A stretch of DNA of 64,000 nucleotides, taken from contig JASFAU010000003.1 of the NCBI GenBank assembly GCA_039704465.1, forward strand, positions 1,612,001 through 1,676,000, written 5' to 3'. Both the position numbers and the translations under genes were made by a program. The DNA is from Plasmodiophora brassicae. Its lineage: Eukaryota > Endomyxa > Phytomyxea > Plasmodiophorida > Plasmodiophoridae. The notes under the pieces were generated by a model. That model saw only the letters and a program-made list of their open reading frames with translations, was not told where the DNA came from and searched no databases. Positions 52,728 through 63,528 of the stretch are shown piece by piece. Numbering within the stretch: the stretch's first letter is position 1; every line of letters begins with the position of its first letter.

Positions 52728-53890
52728 TTAGTGCAGCCGCAGGTGGTTGTTCTTCAGGACGTCGAGCCTGGCGAACGCCTTGTCGCAGATGGGGCACTGG
52801 AACGGTTTCTCGCCCGTGTGGGTGCGCTGGTGCCGCTTCAGGTCGCTGTGCTTGTGGAACGGCCGCAGGCACTGGTCGCACTCGAACGGCCGGTCGCCGC
52901 TGTGGATGCGCATGTGGGTCGTCATGGACCCCTTCTGCGAGAACGACTTCCCGCAGATGTCGCAGACGAACGGGCGCTCGCCCGTATGCACCCGCATGTG
53001 GTTGCTCAGCAGGACCGCCTGCTTGAACGACTTGCCGCAGGTCGTGCACGTGTGGCAGTTCACCGCGTTCTCCTTTGACGTCGACGGCGGCTCGTCGGCC
53101 TCGTCGTCGTCGTCGTCGTCGTCCACCGCCATCGACTTCTCCACGTCGGTCGCCTCTTCGTCTTCGTCTTCCTCGTCGCGATCAGCAACAACAACGGCAG
53201 CAGGGGGTTGTATCGGCGGCGGAGGCGCCTTCTTCTTCTTCGCCGGCCAGTCGTCGTCGTTGAGACGCGTCGCGGGCGTATCGGGAACGATCGCAAAGAC
53301 CAGCGGCCGTGACATGGATTTCAACTTGTAGATCGGTGGCGTCTTCTCGGCCAGGATCCGACGAACGGCCCGCGCCCGTTCGTCGTTGACAGGGGCGAAC
53401 GTCGGCGACGCGCCCGGTTTGATCTCGCCGCCTGGGTCCAGCTGGGCCTCGGGATGCCGCGCCCGATAATGGGCCGGCAGGCTCGCAGCGCTCTTTAGCT
53501 GATGGTTGCAGAGCGGGCAGCGTACCGGCTGAGGCAGGTCGACGACGCCCGTCGTCGGCTGGTGCACCCGCATGTGCTTCGTCAGGTTGCCCTTGGCGCA
53601 GAACGACTTGCTGCAACGCCAGGGGTCAGTCCATGCGCGTTCGGTGCCAGGTCGGCTCACGATACGAACTTGCAGACGCTGCAGATCCATGGGCGCTCGT
53701 CTGTATGGGTGCGCTCGTGCCGCGCCAGCATCCCGGGCGATTTGAACGACTTGTTGCAGGCCGTGCACGTATACAGGGACGATGGTGCGGATGCCACTAC
53801 TGCTGCTGCTGGTGAGGCGGCGGCGGCTGGGTCCTGGGCGCTGGTTCTGGTGTCGATGGCGGGCGCGGGTGGCGGTGCCAGGTCCTCCAT
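52728..53890 (-). CDS. C2H2 zinc-finger protein, seven fingers
   Basis: Minus exons 53890-53670 and 53610-52728 (59-nt intron) give 367 aa. Seven fingers are visible: CTACNKSFKSPGMLARHERTH, CSVCNKSFCAKGNLTKHMRV (Cys half before and rest after the intron), CPLCNHQLKS, CTTCGKSFKQ, CDICGKSFSQ, CDQCLRPFHK and CPICDKAFAR. Finger 3 is separated from finger 4 by a long Lys/Pro- and Asp-rich linker (KKKKAPPPP and an Asp run). TGERPF and TGEKPF linkers join the last four, typical of sequence-specific DNA binding. Target genes cannot be predicted. Confidence 0.88.
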
Positions 53891-54045
53891 ACCGGGGCAG
53901 GCGGTGGTCGTCACTCGACAATGAGGTCGTGACTGACTGCAGACAGTCGGGGTCGGCGAGGCCCGACCGAGGCCGAACCTGAAACGGCAACACAGGGGGC
54001 GCCGCCCTGCCTCACGCCAGCGTCGTGCCCACGCCGCGCTCTGTA

Positions 54046-57000
54046 TTATGCAACTGGCGAATAGTATTGTCCTTCCACAGCATCGCGGATGGCGTATAGC
54101 TTGTGGCGCAGATACAGTTTGGACAGGATCAGGGCATTGTTCAGGATGTCCCGATACGCGCCCTTGACGAACGGCACGTTCTGCTCCGACAGGCGATCGG
54201 CGCCGGCGTCGACCAGCGCCGCCGCCTTCGGCTGAAGCAGCTCGACGGCCTTGAAGGTTAACGCCTGCGCGGCCGCGTTCTGGGCGGCCTTGGCCAGGAC
54301 GTGCTTCGTCGTCAGCGGCTGACGACGCGCCTGGTTCATCAGCGCGCCCCACACCGAATACGACGCGAACGACAGCGCCAGGTTCGCGACGGCTGGATCC
54401 ACCTGGTGGATCGGCGTCGTCTTCCGCAGGGCCTTGGTCAGCGCCGTCTGGCCCAGGCGTCGGAGCGAGGCGCCATACGGGACGAGATGCGACGCGTCCC
54501 TCGTCACAGCCGCCTTGCCGATCGCGCGTGCCACCTACCTCGCTGTTAGGCGGCGGTTGCTTCCCCAGGGCAGGTGCCAACGTACCTCTTTGTGTTCTGT
54601 GATCCAGAGCGTCCGCCCAAGGACGCCCGGGATCCATCGCGGCAGGCGCTGGACGCCTGCCGACCCGGGCGCGATGCCGACGTGTTGCAGGGCGAGCGCG
54701 GGGATCGCCAGGAGCCCGCGCCCGCTCCAGACATGGAAGACGTCTCGCATGAACGCAGCCGACGTCTTCACCGGGTCGCACGACGGGTGCGAATCGGCCT
54801 CGAGAGCCTCCAGCGTGCGCAGGATGTGCATCGCCCCGTAGACGAACGCGTTCATCTGCAGCATGGCCGACGATTGACCATGGCGCGCGACCACCTCCAC
54901 GATCCTGTCCACGATCGACGCGTTGTCCGCGAACAGGTTGCCGGCGTCGACGCCCAACGCTCTGCCGACCATGTCGGGGTAGTTGAAGACGGTGCCAAAC
55001 ACGACGTCAACGGCCTGCCTGCCGACCGACCACGCGAGGCCGGACGACGGCCGGGAGGCCTGGCCCCAGTCGACGACCGTCAGGGTGCCCTTCCTCATGG
55101 CCTTCGAGTACGAATAGATCAGGTTGCCCATGTGCGGGTCGGAGTGGATGACGGTGGGCCCACGGCTGAACATGCCCTCGTCGAACCAGCGATGCGCGAA
55201 CGCGACGAACAGGTCGTTCCTGGCGCAGACGTCGGCGCCGCGCAGAGTCGGGTCGCGTACCCATTTCGATAACGTCGCGCCGGGTGCGAGCGTCATCACG
55301 ATCACGTTGGCGTCGTTGTGCAGCACCTGAGGGATCTCGATGCCTGCCATGTCGCCGAACACGCGCCCGGCCAGGCGAATGCTGTCGGTCTCGCCGGCAA
55401 AGTCCAGGTCCATGGTGACACGCTGCGCCAGCGACTCCAGCGCCCTCGCTCCCGAACTCTGACGCGGCACGCCACGTTGCTCCATCGTCCGGATCGCTTC
55501 CACCAGGGATTGCTCGACCAGGTACCGCTGATCGATGCCATGGCGCCTGATCTTGGCCCACGCCCGCACCGGCGGCTCCGTTAGAGCCTTCCTGTACCCG
55601 GTGATATGTCCTTCGGCTGCACATTCGTTTCAGCAAGGCGGTCGGAGAGCCCTGAATTGTCATCCCGCCTTACCGATAGACGCTGCCGACGGGCTGGTGT
55701 GGTTGAACCCGGGTAACAGGTCATCGATAGCGCGGCTGGGAAACGAGGCCTGCAGCTGGTCAGCGAGTTCGTCGTCGGTCATTGGGTGAATGTCGGTGAG
55801 GAACGACCGCGCCCGGGCGGCCATGAGGGCGGATTCGAATCGTGTCGCGTATTCCTGGAACACCTTCTGCAGGATGGGGCCAGCAGCCATGGCAGCGGCC
55901 TCCACGACGACGACAGGTGCTGCGTTCAGTGGTAAGCGCAGGAACGCGGACGTGATACGCGCCTTTAGGGCCAGGTGAGGACCGGCGAGATCGGCCAACG
56001 CATAGCTGCTGGTGACGAGCAGGTCGAACGCACCCAGGACGCGGTACCGTTCGCCCATGTTGTCCTCGTCGAGGTAATGGACGTGGAACTGGGTCTTGTC
56101 CGTCACCAGACGCGCCTCCTTGCGACGTTTGGCGATCCATTCGGTGCCGTGCTCGCCGCCGCTGGCATCAACGTGCAGGATGCGTCGCTGGGACGCGGTC
56201 GGCAGGATGACATGGCCCAGGTCCAGCTCTTCTACAGCCTGGCGAAGCCCAACGACGTTGATCTCGGGACTACCTGCAATGTGGATGACTTTGGACAGAA
56301 CGCTTCGCATGGGACGGTTGGCGTCAGCGTGAAGGACATCAGACAGAATGCCTCGCATGTCGGAAGCAACGTCGAGAATGCCCTGAAAGCCGTCAGCAAT
56401 GTCCCCGATGTCGCGATCAGGAAGGTAGATATCCGTTGGGCGGTTTGGAAGACACTTGCCCCAGCATCCCTCTGGGTCGCCCAGGCCGAGGCAGCCGACG
56501 ACGCGGGACGCGTACTGGCGAAGTCGATTGGCGGTTTCGATCTCGTCGTCTGAGACCCGTTCAGGTACAACAGCATGCGCGCCAGTCAACCTCGTGGCCA
56601 TCGACGCTTTCAGTTGCGCGAGCTCGCTCTTGGCGTCGTGCTTCCTACATTCGAATATACAAGCGGTCAGCGACGTGGGTACCAACCCCACAGAGCGCGC
56701 TGGTGGTACCTGGCACCGTGCACCAGCAAGTCGGCCATGGATCGTCGACTCGCACCTGAAACGCGGACGGCACTACCACCCAGGACCGCATGCAGAAGGT
56801 CCTGCAGGAACCGGACCCGTCCGGGGTCGTCCTCGTAACTATTACCACAGCGCATTCAGTGTTCCCGGGGGGGGGGCGAGAGCGCAGCGAGTACCCGGCC
56901 GACCTGGCTTCCCTGGCGATCATCGCGGCGATGCTGTCGTCGACCAGAGCTAGGTGGTGGGACACCAGCTCCCGGATGGCGGGCAGATGGAGCTCGGCAT

Positions 57001-58192
57001 GCACCCAGTCGTCTCTGTTATTGCAAAGACGCACGCGTCAGGCAACGGCGAAACCGAGCAGTGCACGAGCAGCGTACATGGCGTCCCGGACGGCATAGAA
57101 GACGACCGGTTTGCCGTTGGCGCCCACGAAATCGTCTTCGACAAGGTGTGTTGATTTCAGCACGAACCTCAGGTTGGGGAGATTCCTGTCGATCAGCAAC
57201 GGGTTCACCCTGTGCCATTCGGAGATGTCAGCACACGTGCCGACACGGGCGTCGGACAGGTACAATACATACGTCATCGAGCGATAGATCGAGCGCATGA
57301 CACAGGTCCCCGAGTGGTGTCCCCGAGGCCATCGCTGTCGCAGGACGCTGAGCTGCTTCTCCATCGCGATCCGGTTGTCGTCATTCTCCACGAAACTGAG
57401 CGACAGGCAGACGTCAGTGAGCATCACCACGGGCATCGGGACGACGACGACGACGACGGACAAGGAAGGGTGGACGGGCGCGTCCAATATTGAGAAGCAG
57501 TCTTCTACGGTGACAATGGGCGGAGGGTCCATTCGGTAGGCCATCAGGAGGCATCCGTTAACGTCGTCACTGGACACAACCATGTCCACGATGGCCATGT
57601 AATCGAACGGCCTGATGCTGATCAGGTCCAGGAGGTTCTTCAGGTCACTGGCGAACGGCAGCGACTGGTTGGCAGCCGACGTAACAGCGGACGCAGCCGC
57701 CGACATCATTTTCGGTGCAACGTCGTTCCTCGCGAAGGCCCAAGCGGCCGCTGATGCAATGCCAGCCAGCAGGTTCCGCTCCATGCTCAAATCACCTTTG
57801 ATGTACTGGCCAGCGACCATGGCCGAACTCGTCACCTTACGCCAGGTCGACATGCGGGCGGGCACTGCGTTCGATTCAGGTATCGAGACCTTCAGGGTGG
57901 ACTCGCTGGCCGCCATTGCCGGCAGGAGCACGTGTCGTTCAGGCCGATACGGGGTGAGGGCCTTGTGGACAGCGACGAATGTCGCCCCGAGGCTCGCCGC
58001 CGTCCACAGGGCACGGGCGGCCGAGTTCTTCTTACCGAGCCAGGGCTTCCGGACGGGCGCGCGAACCTCGGGTAATTCGGCAGGCGGTGCCGGCTCGGCC
58101 GCCTCCCAGCTGGGCACACAGATAACGACGACGGCGACGACGACGACGGTGACAGCGATCGCCGCGATGACGCCCGCCGCCTCGCGCGACAT
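54046..58192 (-). CDS. Large membrane-anchored ABC1/ADCK-like kinase
   Basis: Six minus exons, 58192-57055, 57012-56895, 56838-56710, 56644-55674, 55616-54586 and 54534-54046, give 1291 aa with all phases consistent. The N-terminus carries a membrane anchor (AAIAVTVVVVAVVVICV). About 680 residues without known family follow. The ABC1 domain starts near residue 710 (GPILQKVFQEYATR in place of the KxGQ block), then SAASIAEGHITGYRKAL, AWAKIRRHGID (ATP lysine), VIHSDPHMGNLIY (catalytic loop) and VVDWGQ (metal Asp). A 160-residue helical tail follows. ABC1/ADCK proteins support coenzyme Q synthesis or lipid metabolism; usual length is 450-650 aa. Catalytic residues are present. Confidence 0.8.
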
Positions 58193-58493
58193 GTCCAGGT
58201 CAGCGTCGCCTTGAGCGAATCTCCCGTTTGCTGGGGAGACTGCGAAGTTATAGCTGCCAGTCTAATTCCGGCCCAGCTCCAGCTTCGACTGTATTTAGCA
58301 TCAACCGATTCTATATTTGGAAAACGCAACGTTTCGATGAGGTTCACAAGTCACAACTCACACAACACCATTTTGCAGCGTGATCGCCTTTTTGCCTGCG
58401 ACCGTCTCGTTTAATTTTGGGATAGCGCCGGGGACGGTTCGGACGGCGGACTCAAAGTCAATGGGTGTGGCCGGTCGCGAGGGTCCATTCACG

Positions 58494-59740
58494 ATGCCAT
58501 GCAAGGCCCTGATTCTCGTGGGCGGATACGGGACGCGTCTGCGACCGCTGACGTTCGATGCTCCGAAACCACTGGTGCCGTTCGCCAACAAGGCGATCGT
58601 GATGCACCAGATCGAGGCGCTCGTCAAAGTCGGCGTCACCGAGGTCGTTCTTGCCGTTTCGTACCAGTCCGATGTCATGGAGGAGTACCTTCGTGAACGA
58701 TCGAAGCAGGTAACGCCGTCTGCAACGGACGACGACGGAATCGCATTGTCTTAGTGCACCTCGTCAGTTGGGGATCAAGATCATTACGTCCAAAGAAGAC
58801 GAGCCGTTAGGGACAGGTAACAATTACAGCACCCTGCCTAAGATGAATGTTAATGGCCATGCTAGCGGGGCCGCTGGCCTTGGCGCGTCGTCATTTGGAT
58901 GGTCCAGATCCGTTCTTTGTCCTGAATAGCGATGTGATCTGCGACTTCCCGTTCGAGGCCCTCCTCAAGTTCCACATGTCGCATGGCAAAGAGGGAACCA
59001 TTGTCGTCACGAAGGTGTCAGACCCTTCCAAGTACGGCGTTGTGGTCGCGGAACCTACTGGCCGAATCGAACGCTTCGTCGAGAAGCCGACCGAGTTTGT
59101 CGGCGACAAAATCAATGCAGGGTACCATCGTCGTCAAGACCGTTAGGGATCGCATCCTGATCATTGGTCGTGTAGGATATATGTCTTCAACCGTGCTATT
59201 CTGGATCGCCTCCGTCCGGTACCGTCGTCGATCGAGCGTGAGACGTTCCCCGCTATGGTGAACGACAAAACCCTGTACCAGTTCGTCCTGCCTGGATTCT
59301 GGATGGACATCGGGCAGCCTCTTGATTACCTGCGAGGTCAAGTTCTGTACCTAGCGTCGCTGCAAAGTGCCAAGTCGCCTCTGCTATCGTCGTCGCCAGC
59401 CGTTACCGGCAATGTCATCATTGACCCTACCGCAACGATTGGTTCCGGATGCAAGATTGGCCCCGACGTTGTCATCGGCCCCGGAACCGTCATTGGCGAC
59501 TGTGTCAGCATTGTACGTAGCGCTATCCTGTCTGGGGCGAAGATCGGCGGTGGGGCGTGCATCAAATCGTCCATCATTGGGTGGGATTGCAAAGTTGGCA
59601 AGTGGGCAAGGATTGGTCCCGATACCGTTCTCGGCAAGGACGTCGGCGTTGGGGAAGGGGTTGCCTTGATGAATGGTGTTCGTGTTGCGCCCCACAAATC
59701 CCTTAAGGACGACGAGACTGTCGGCAAGGATATCATGTAG
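58494..59740 (+). CDS. GMPPB: GDP-mannose pyrophosphorylase (mannose-1-P guanylyltransferase)
   Basis: Exons 58494-58709, 58768-58816, 58866-59121 and 59176-59740 give 361 aa, the family length. The enzyme makes GDP-mannose for glycosylation and wall mannans. Motifs: [17 protein letters not shown] (nucleotide loop), [25 protein letters not shown] (metal Asp), [15 protein letters not shown] (FVEKP signature), GFWMDIGQP and the C-terminal left-handed beta-helix hexapeptides ([20 protein letters not shown]). The tail PHKSL..DIM matches the family. Introns are 58, 49 and 54 nt. It lies about 2.4 kb from a CAP59-type mannosyltransferase gene, a plausible consumer of its product. Confidence 0.95.
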
Positions 59741-59813
59741 GTCTTTCCTGCCTTCGGGTCCCGACCCGTCCGGTGAAATACACGATGTCCAACTTGCATT
59801 CCGTCCGGTGAAC

Positions 59814-61760
59814 CTATGATGATATATTCCTGATCAAGTCCAGCACAGCCTGTCGAGTAATCGTCGACGACGTCTCGATCCACTCGCAAACACGAGGAGC
59901 TGTGGTGCGTGCGTGACCTGCCCCAGCTGATGTGACGAAGAGCAGCCCATCGTGCCTGTGCGGGAGTGTGGGGATGATCTTGGTGACAATGGACTCAGCA
60001 TGGGACAGGGCGACGAGGGACTTCACGCGCAGACGGAGCCGATGCGAGCAAACCCGGGAAGGATCTACAATTTCGACACGTGCACACTCAAGACGTTTCT
60101 GACCCCCCGGCCAAATCAGTACCACGTCTGGCCATTGTGCACAGCACGTCGCTTACTGGAATCGAGATTTGCTCAAGCAACGGACGCCCGCCGAACGCAA
60201 TCAAGTCCAGTATCAGGAAGCGAGGCGTTCTCCCAGCTCCAGATACTTCGTCGACAACGAGGTCGCCAACAAGTAGAGTACCATCCAGTAACTCGTTAGG
60301 GTTCTGGACGAAATGTGAGCAACCACCTCAGGCCGACCCGCACCGAGGCAAAACCTTTCGCTTTGGGAACGACATATTCGGCAGCTCATGGACGGCATCC
60401 ACTGTGATCATGAATGACGATTTCCCGGCGATCATGAAGAAGACAGGGAAGCCGAGCGTTCTCCAGGTCACTAGGGGCGCGGCTTGTAGGATCCGTTTCG
60501 CGGATCCCTCATCTGCCCGTAGTTTGAGTAAGCCATAGGCCAAGTGAATTGACCCGTACCATCAAATCGTAGAGGGGTGAACGCCGCGAATGGGTCAGGT
60601 CCCAGCAGGGCAGCAAGTTTCTGGAACGTCGACCGGAGCTTTGATTGCTCAACTGGATCCTCAACGAGGCGCGCTTCAGGAAGGTCGCCTTTGGGGAACA
60701 CGACTCGGGGAGCCACATCGCCGCCACTCGCTGCCTTCGATAAACAAAATCACGTCAGCGCACGTTCTACAGACGGCACACAGCACAAACTGGTATGGTG
60801 AACGTCGGTGGGGCAGGAGAGGTGTCCCAGCACGGCAGGTTTACATTCGAAAGCATTCGCCTGGCCGCCTGCTCGGACTCCTTCACAGTAGCATCGTCGT
60901 ATCGCACCAGCAAAGCACGAACCCAAACAGGTAGGTAGATGCCAGGAGGACGACTGGTAGCGAACGACTCCAGGGCCGCATGAACCGAGAAGTTATTCAC
61001 CTCGACCATGTAGGATACCGTCATGAACCCGGTACAGTTGAACCCGCTCGTGCAATGGACAGCGACGTGCTGACCGGGGTTCCGTTCCACGTACCCGGAA
61101 ACGACCTTGCAGAACGCCGCCACTTCATCAACCGATGGAATGCTGTGGTACATGAAATCTCAGTGACTGCTATGCAGCAAGACGCACCCGCCAAGCGTAC
61201 ATCTTTGAATCGTCCTTTGCGAAGGACTCTGTTGCGCACAGACGCAACGTGCAGAGCGTGACGCCCAGCCTACGCAGCTCTTCGTTGGATGTCCATTGGT
61301 CAGATATGGGCGCGCACGCTGTCAGGTGCGATCTGGCTTGACAATGGACAAGCGCGACGACCATGCCGATCGACACGCCTTTCGACCGGTGATACCGCAC
61401 GGCCATGGCCGCGTTGAACTTGTGCTCATCGGCAACGACATCATCGAACGAGGCGGGCAGCGGGCACTTCATCGGAATGATAGGTGCACCATGGATGGGC
61501 GCCCCCATCCGCGGCCACTTGCACCACTCCTCGGCGAATGACGCCGCGTCCCACACGACCCCATCGACCACTTTCTCCTGCTCGACAAACACGTCGCCAG
61601 GCAACCCCGCTGGCCCGCTAGCCGCCGGCGCCGCCACACCCCCCTCCCTCGCTGCCGCTTCCGGAAACGGCACCGCGTTCGCCTTCCATCCGCCGCCGCC
61701 ACGCTTCCGTTTCCGCGCCGGCGCCGGTGCCGTCGACGCCGATGACGCGCTCTCCGCCAT
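59814..61760 (-). CDS. mRNA capping-enzyme homologue with substituted active sites
   Basis: Six minus exons, 61760-61201, 61142-60845, 60734-60560, 60512-60355, 60303-60157 and 60098-59814, give 540 aa with every phase consistent. N-terminal cysteine-phosphatase (RNA triphosphatase) domain: FDDVVADEHKFNAAM, GMVVAL, IPSVDEVAAFC, then the P-loop HCTSGFNCTG, where the family has Arg in place of the second Cys, and FATSRPPGIY. C-terminal guanylyltransferase domain: VTWRTLGFPVFFMI, where the family has KxDGxR; PNELLDGTLLVGDLV, where it has LLDGE; RFLILDLIAFGGRP and HRHDGLLF conserved; no LKWK-like motif V. The fold is kept but catalytic residues are lost. Intron 2 (110 nt) is the least certain joint. 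Confidence 0.8.
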
Positions 61761-62136
61761 CAGCGAAGCTGCACCAAAAATGATCGACTGCCGGCAGGAT
61801 GCAGAAGAAGGCATGGAACGCGCCCGTGCACAGCGCACACGGCAACGACGAAACCATTCTGGCAAGTGTGACAATGCCAACCCAGATCCCTGTCTGCTGA
61901 CGTAAATGTATGGCATATCGCCCGGGAGCTGGGCCAGCAACCTCGGCAACCCTTGCGACCCGAGCAGCGAGTGTACCCGTTTCGCGACGGTCGACACCCG
62001 ACGATGGCAAGTGCGGGCGAAGACGGGCGTCGGGCGGGGCGACCTGCATACGTGTGGTGGTCGAGCTGGGGCTGCGACTGGCACACGGGGCGGGGGTCGG
62101 CGGCGGTCCACCAGCACAGTCCGTGGCGACCGCCGG
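61761..62136. promoter_or_regulatory. Divergent region between capping-like and CAP59-type genes
   Basis: 376 bp between divergent genes, presumably both promoters. The downstream frame stays open to 61906 without an ATG-supported start; I see no other structure. Confidence 0.35.
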
Positions 62137-63429
62137 ATGCTGCGGTCGCGTCGCGCTGGCTATGCGCGGGTGGACCAGGACGGCATCTACGACCGCGCGC
62201 AGCGCCTCGGCCGTCGATACGTCGGCGCCAAAGTCGCCATCGGCACGGCGCTCGTCTGCCTGGTCGTCCTGCTGTACGCGTCGTTCGACTACGAGGTTGC
62301 ACAGACGAGGTGGCACGGGGTCGTCCCGGTGCCCGTGGCCGATTTGTGCCCGCGTCGATACCCGAACGGCACGCTCGGTATGCCCGCCGGCAAATACTAT
62401 TTCGCTTTGAACCTGCACGAGAGCGAGAACGTTGTCGGGCCGATCATTGCCCAGCTGGAGCGGCTGATGTCTGCGCTCGGCCCCGATCGAATGTTCGTCT
62501 CCATCTACGAGAGCGGTAGTCTGGATACGACCGCACAGTGGTTGCGTGTCCTTCAAAGGATTCTGTCGGCCAGGCGGATCCCGCATGCGCTCAAATCCGA
62601 CATGAACTCGCGCGGGAAGCAACAGCATCGGATCGACTTCCTGGCGACCGTCAGGAATATCGTCATGGAGCCATTGTACAATGGCGAATTCGCGGCCGAC
62701 TTTGTCGTCTTCATCAACGACGTGGTGCGTGTCGACGCGTACAGTGCATGCGAACCCGTTTACGCTAACGATGTGTTCCAGTTCTTCTGCGCCGATGATG
62801 TTGCCCGGTTAGCGCAGCGGATCGCGCTGGGCGACCAGGTCGAGATGGTGTGCGCCATGGATTTCGTCGCCACTCCCGACTCGAAGATGCTCTTCTATGA
62901 CATCTGGGTGACACGCGACATGGCCGGCCAAGAGGTGTCCGGGTTCTACCCGTACTTCCAGCGTTCCAGCGATATAGAGCGGCTGAAAGCGGGCCTGCCG
63001 ATCCCTGTGTATTCCTGCTGGAACGGGCTGACCGTCATCAGCGCCGACGTGTTCGCGCGGGGGATCAGGTTCCGATCTGGCACCGATGGCATGTGTATGG
63101 CCTCGGAATGCTTCCTCTTCTGCAAGGATGTCTGGGATTCCGGTCCCGGCAACATCCTGATTGACCCGGCCGTCACCGTGTTCTACGAGGAGTTCGTATT
63201 CTCGCGAATGCTCGGGTACCCGCTTCGAGGTTTGGCCGAAACATCCGTGCCAGTTATCGGCACGTTCCCGGTACACGAACCGAAACCCAAGACGTTCATC
63301 TGCGCGCCTATGGTCAACCTCGACAGGGAGGCGTGGATGACGCCCTCGTATTGGCATCCGACCGGTCGGGAACCATTCCGGTGGGAGTTTGGCGCCGAGA
63401 TTCTACCAGAGCTAATAGGAAGGTCATGA
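62137..63429 (+). CDS. CAP59/CMT1-type alpha-1,3-mannosyltransferase
   Basis: Single exon, 430 aa. Type II Golgi topology: a basic N-terminus, then one anchor (VAIGTALVCLVVLLYASF, about residues 29-46) and a luminal catalytic domain. The domain reads YYFALNLHESENVVGPIIAQ, MFVSIYESGSLDTTAQWL, FLATVRNIVMEPL, VFINDVVRVDAYSACEPVYA, CAMDFVATPDSKMLFYDIWV, PVYSCWNGLTVISADVFARG and FRSGTDGMCMASECFLFC, in the order of the fungal CAP59 / cryptococcal mannosyltransferase family. Such enzymes build capsule or wall mannans from GDP-mannose. The start was chosen at the ATG just before the anchor. Confidence 0.88.
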   Translation: MLRSRRAGYARVDQDGIYDRAQRLGRRYVGAKVAIGTALVCLVVLLYASFDYEVAQTRWHGVVPVPVADLCPRRYPNGTLGMPAGKYYFALNLHESENVVGPIIAQLERLMSALGPDRMFVSIYESGSLDTTAQWLRVLQRILSARRIPHALKSDMNSRGKQQHRIDFLATVRNIVMEPLYNGEFAADFVVFINDVVRVDAYSACEPVYANDVFQFFCADDVARLAQRIALGDQVEMVCAMDFVATPDSKMLFYDIWVTRDMAGQEVSGFYPYFQRSSDIERLKAGLPIPVYSCWNGLTVISADVFARGIRFRSGTDGMCMASECFLFCKDVWDSGPGNILIDPAVTVFYEEFVFSRMLGYPLRGLAETSVPVIGTFPVHEPKPKTFICAPMVNLDREAWMTPSYWHPTGREPFRWEFGAEILPELIGRS

Positions 63430-63528
63430 ATAAATACAATTGTGTGGCAGACGATGATGTTAATCCCGTTCCATCGTGGCCATCTTGTCGACTTATTAAC
63501 AGAAACTGGCGACGAATGCTGGCATTCG

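Noticed and set aside
56839..56894. Run of ten G (plus strand) inside the ABC1 gene
   Set aside because: Lies within a 56-nt intron, so it does not affect the frame; noted only as a possible sequencing weak spot.
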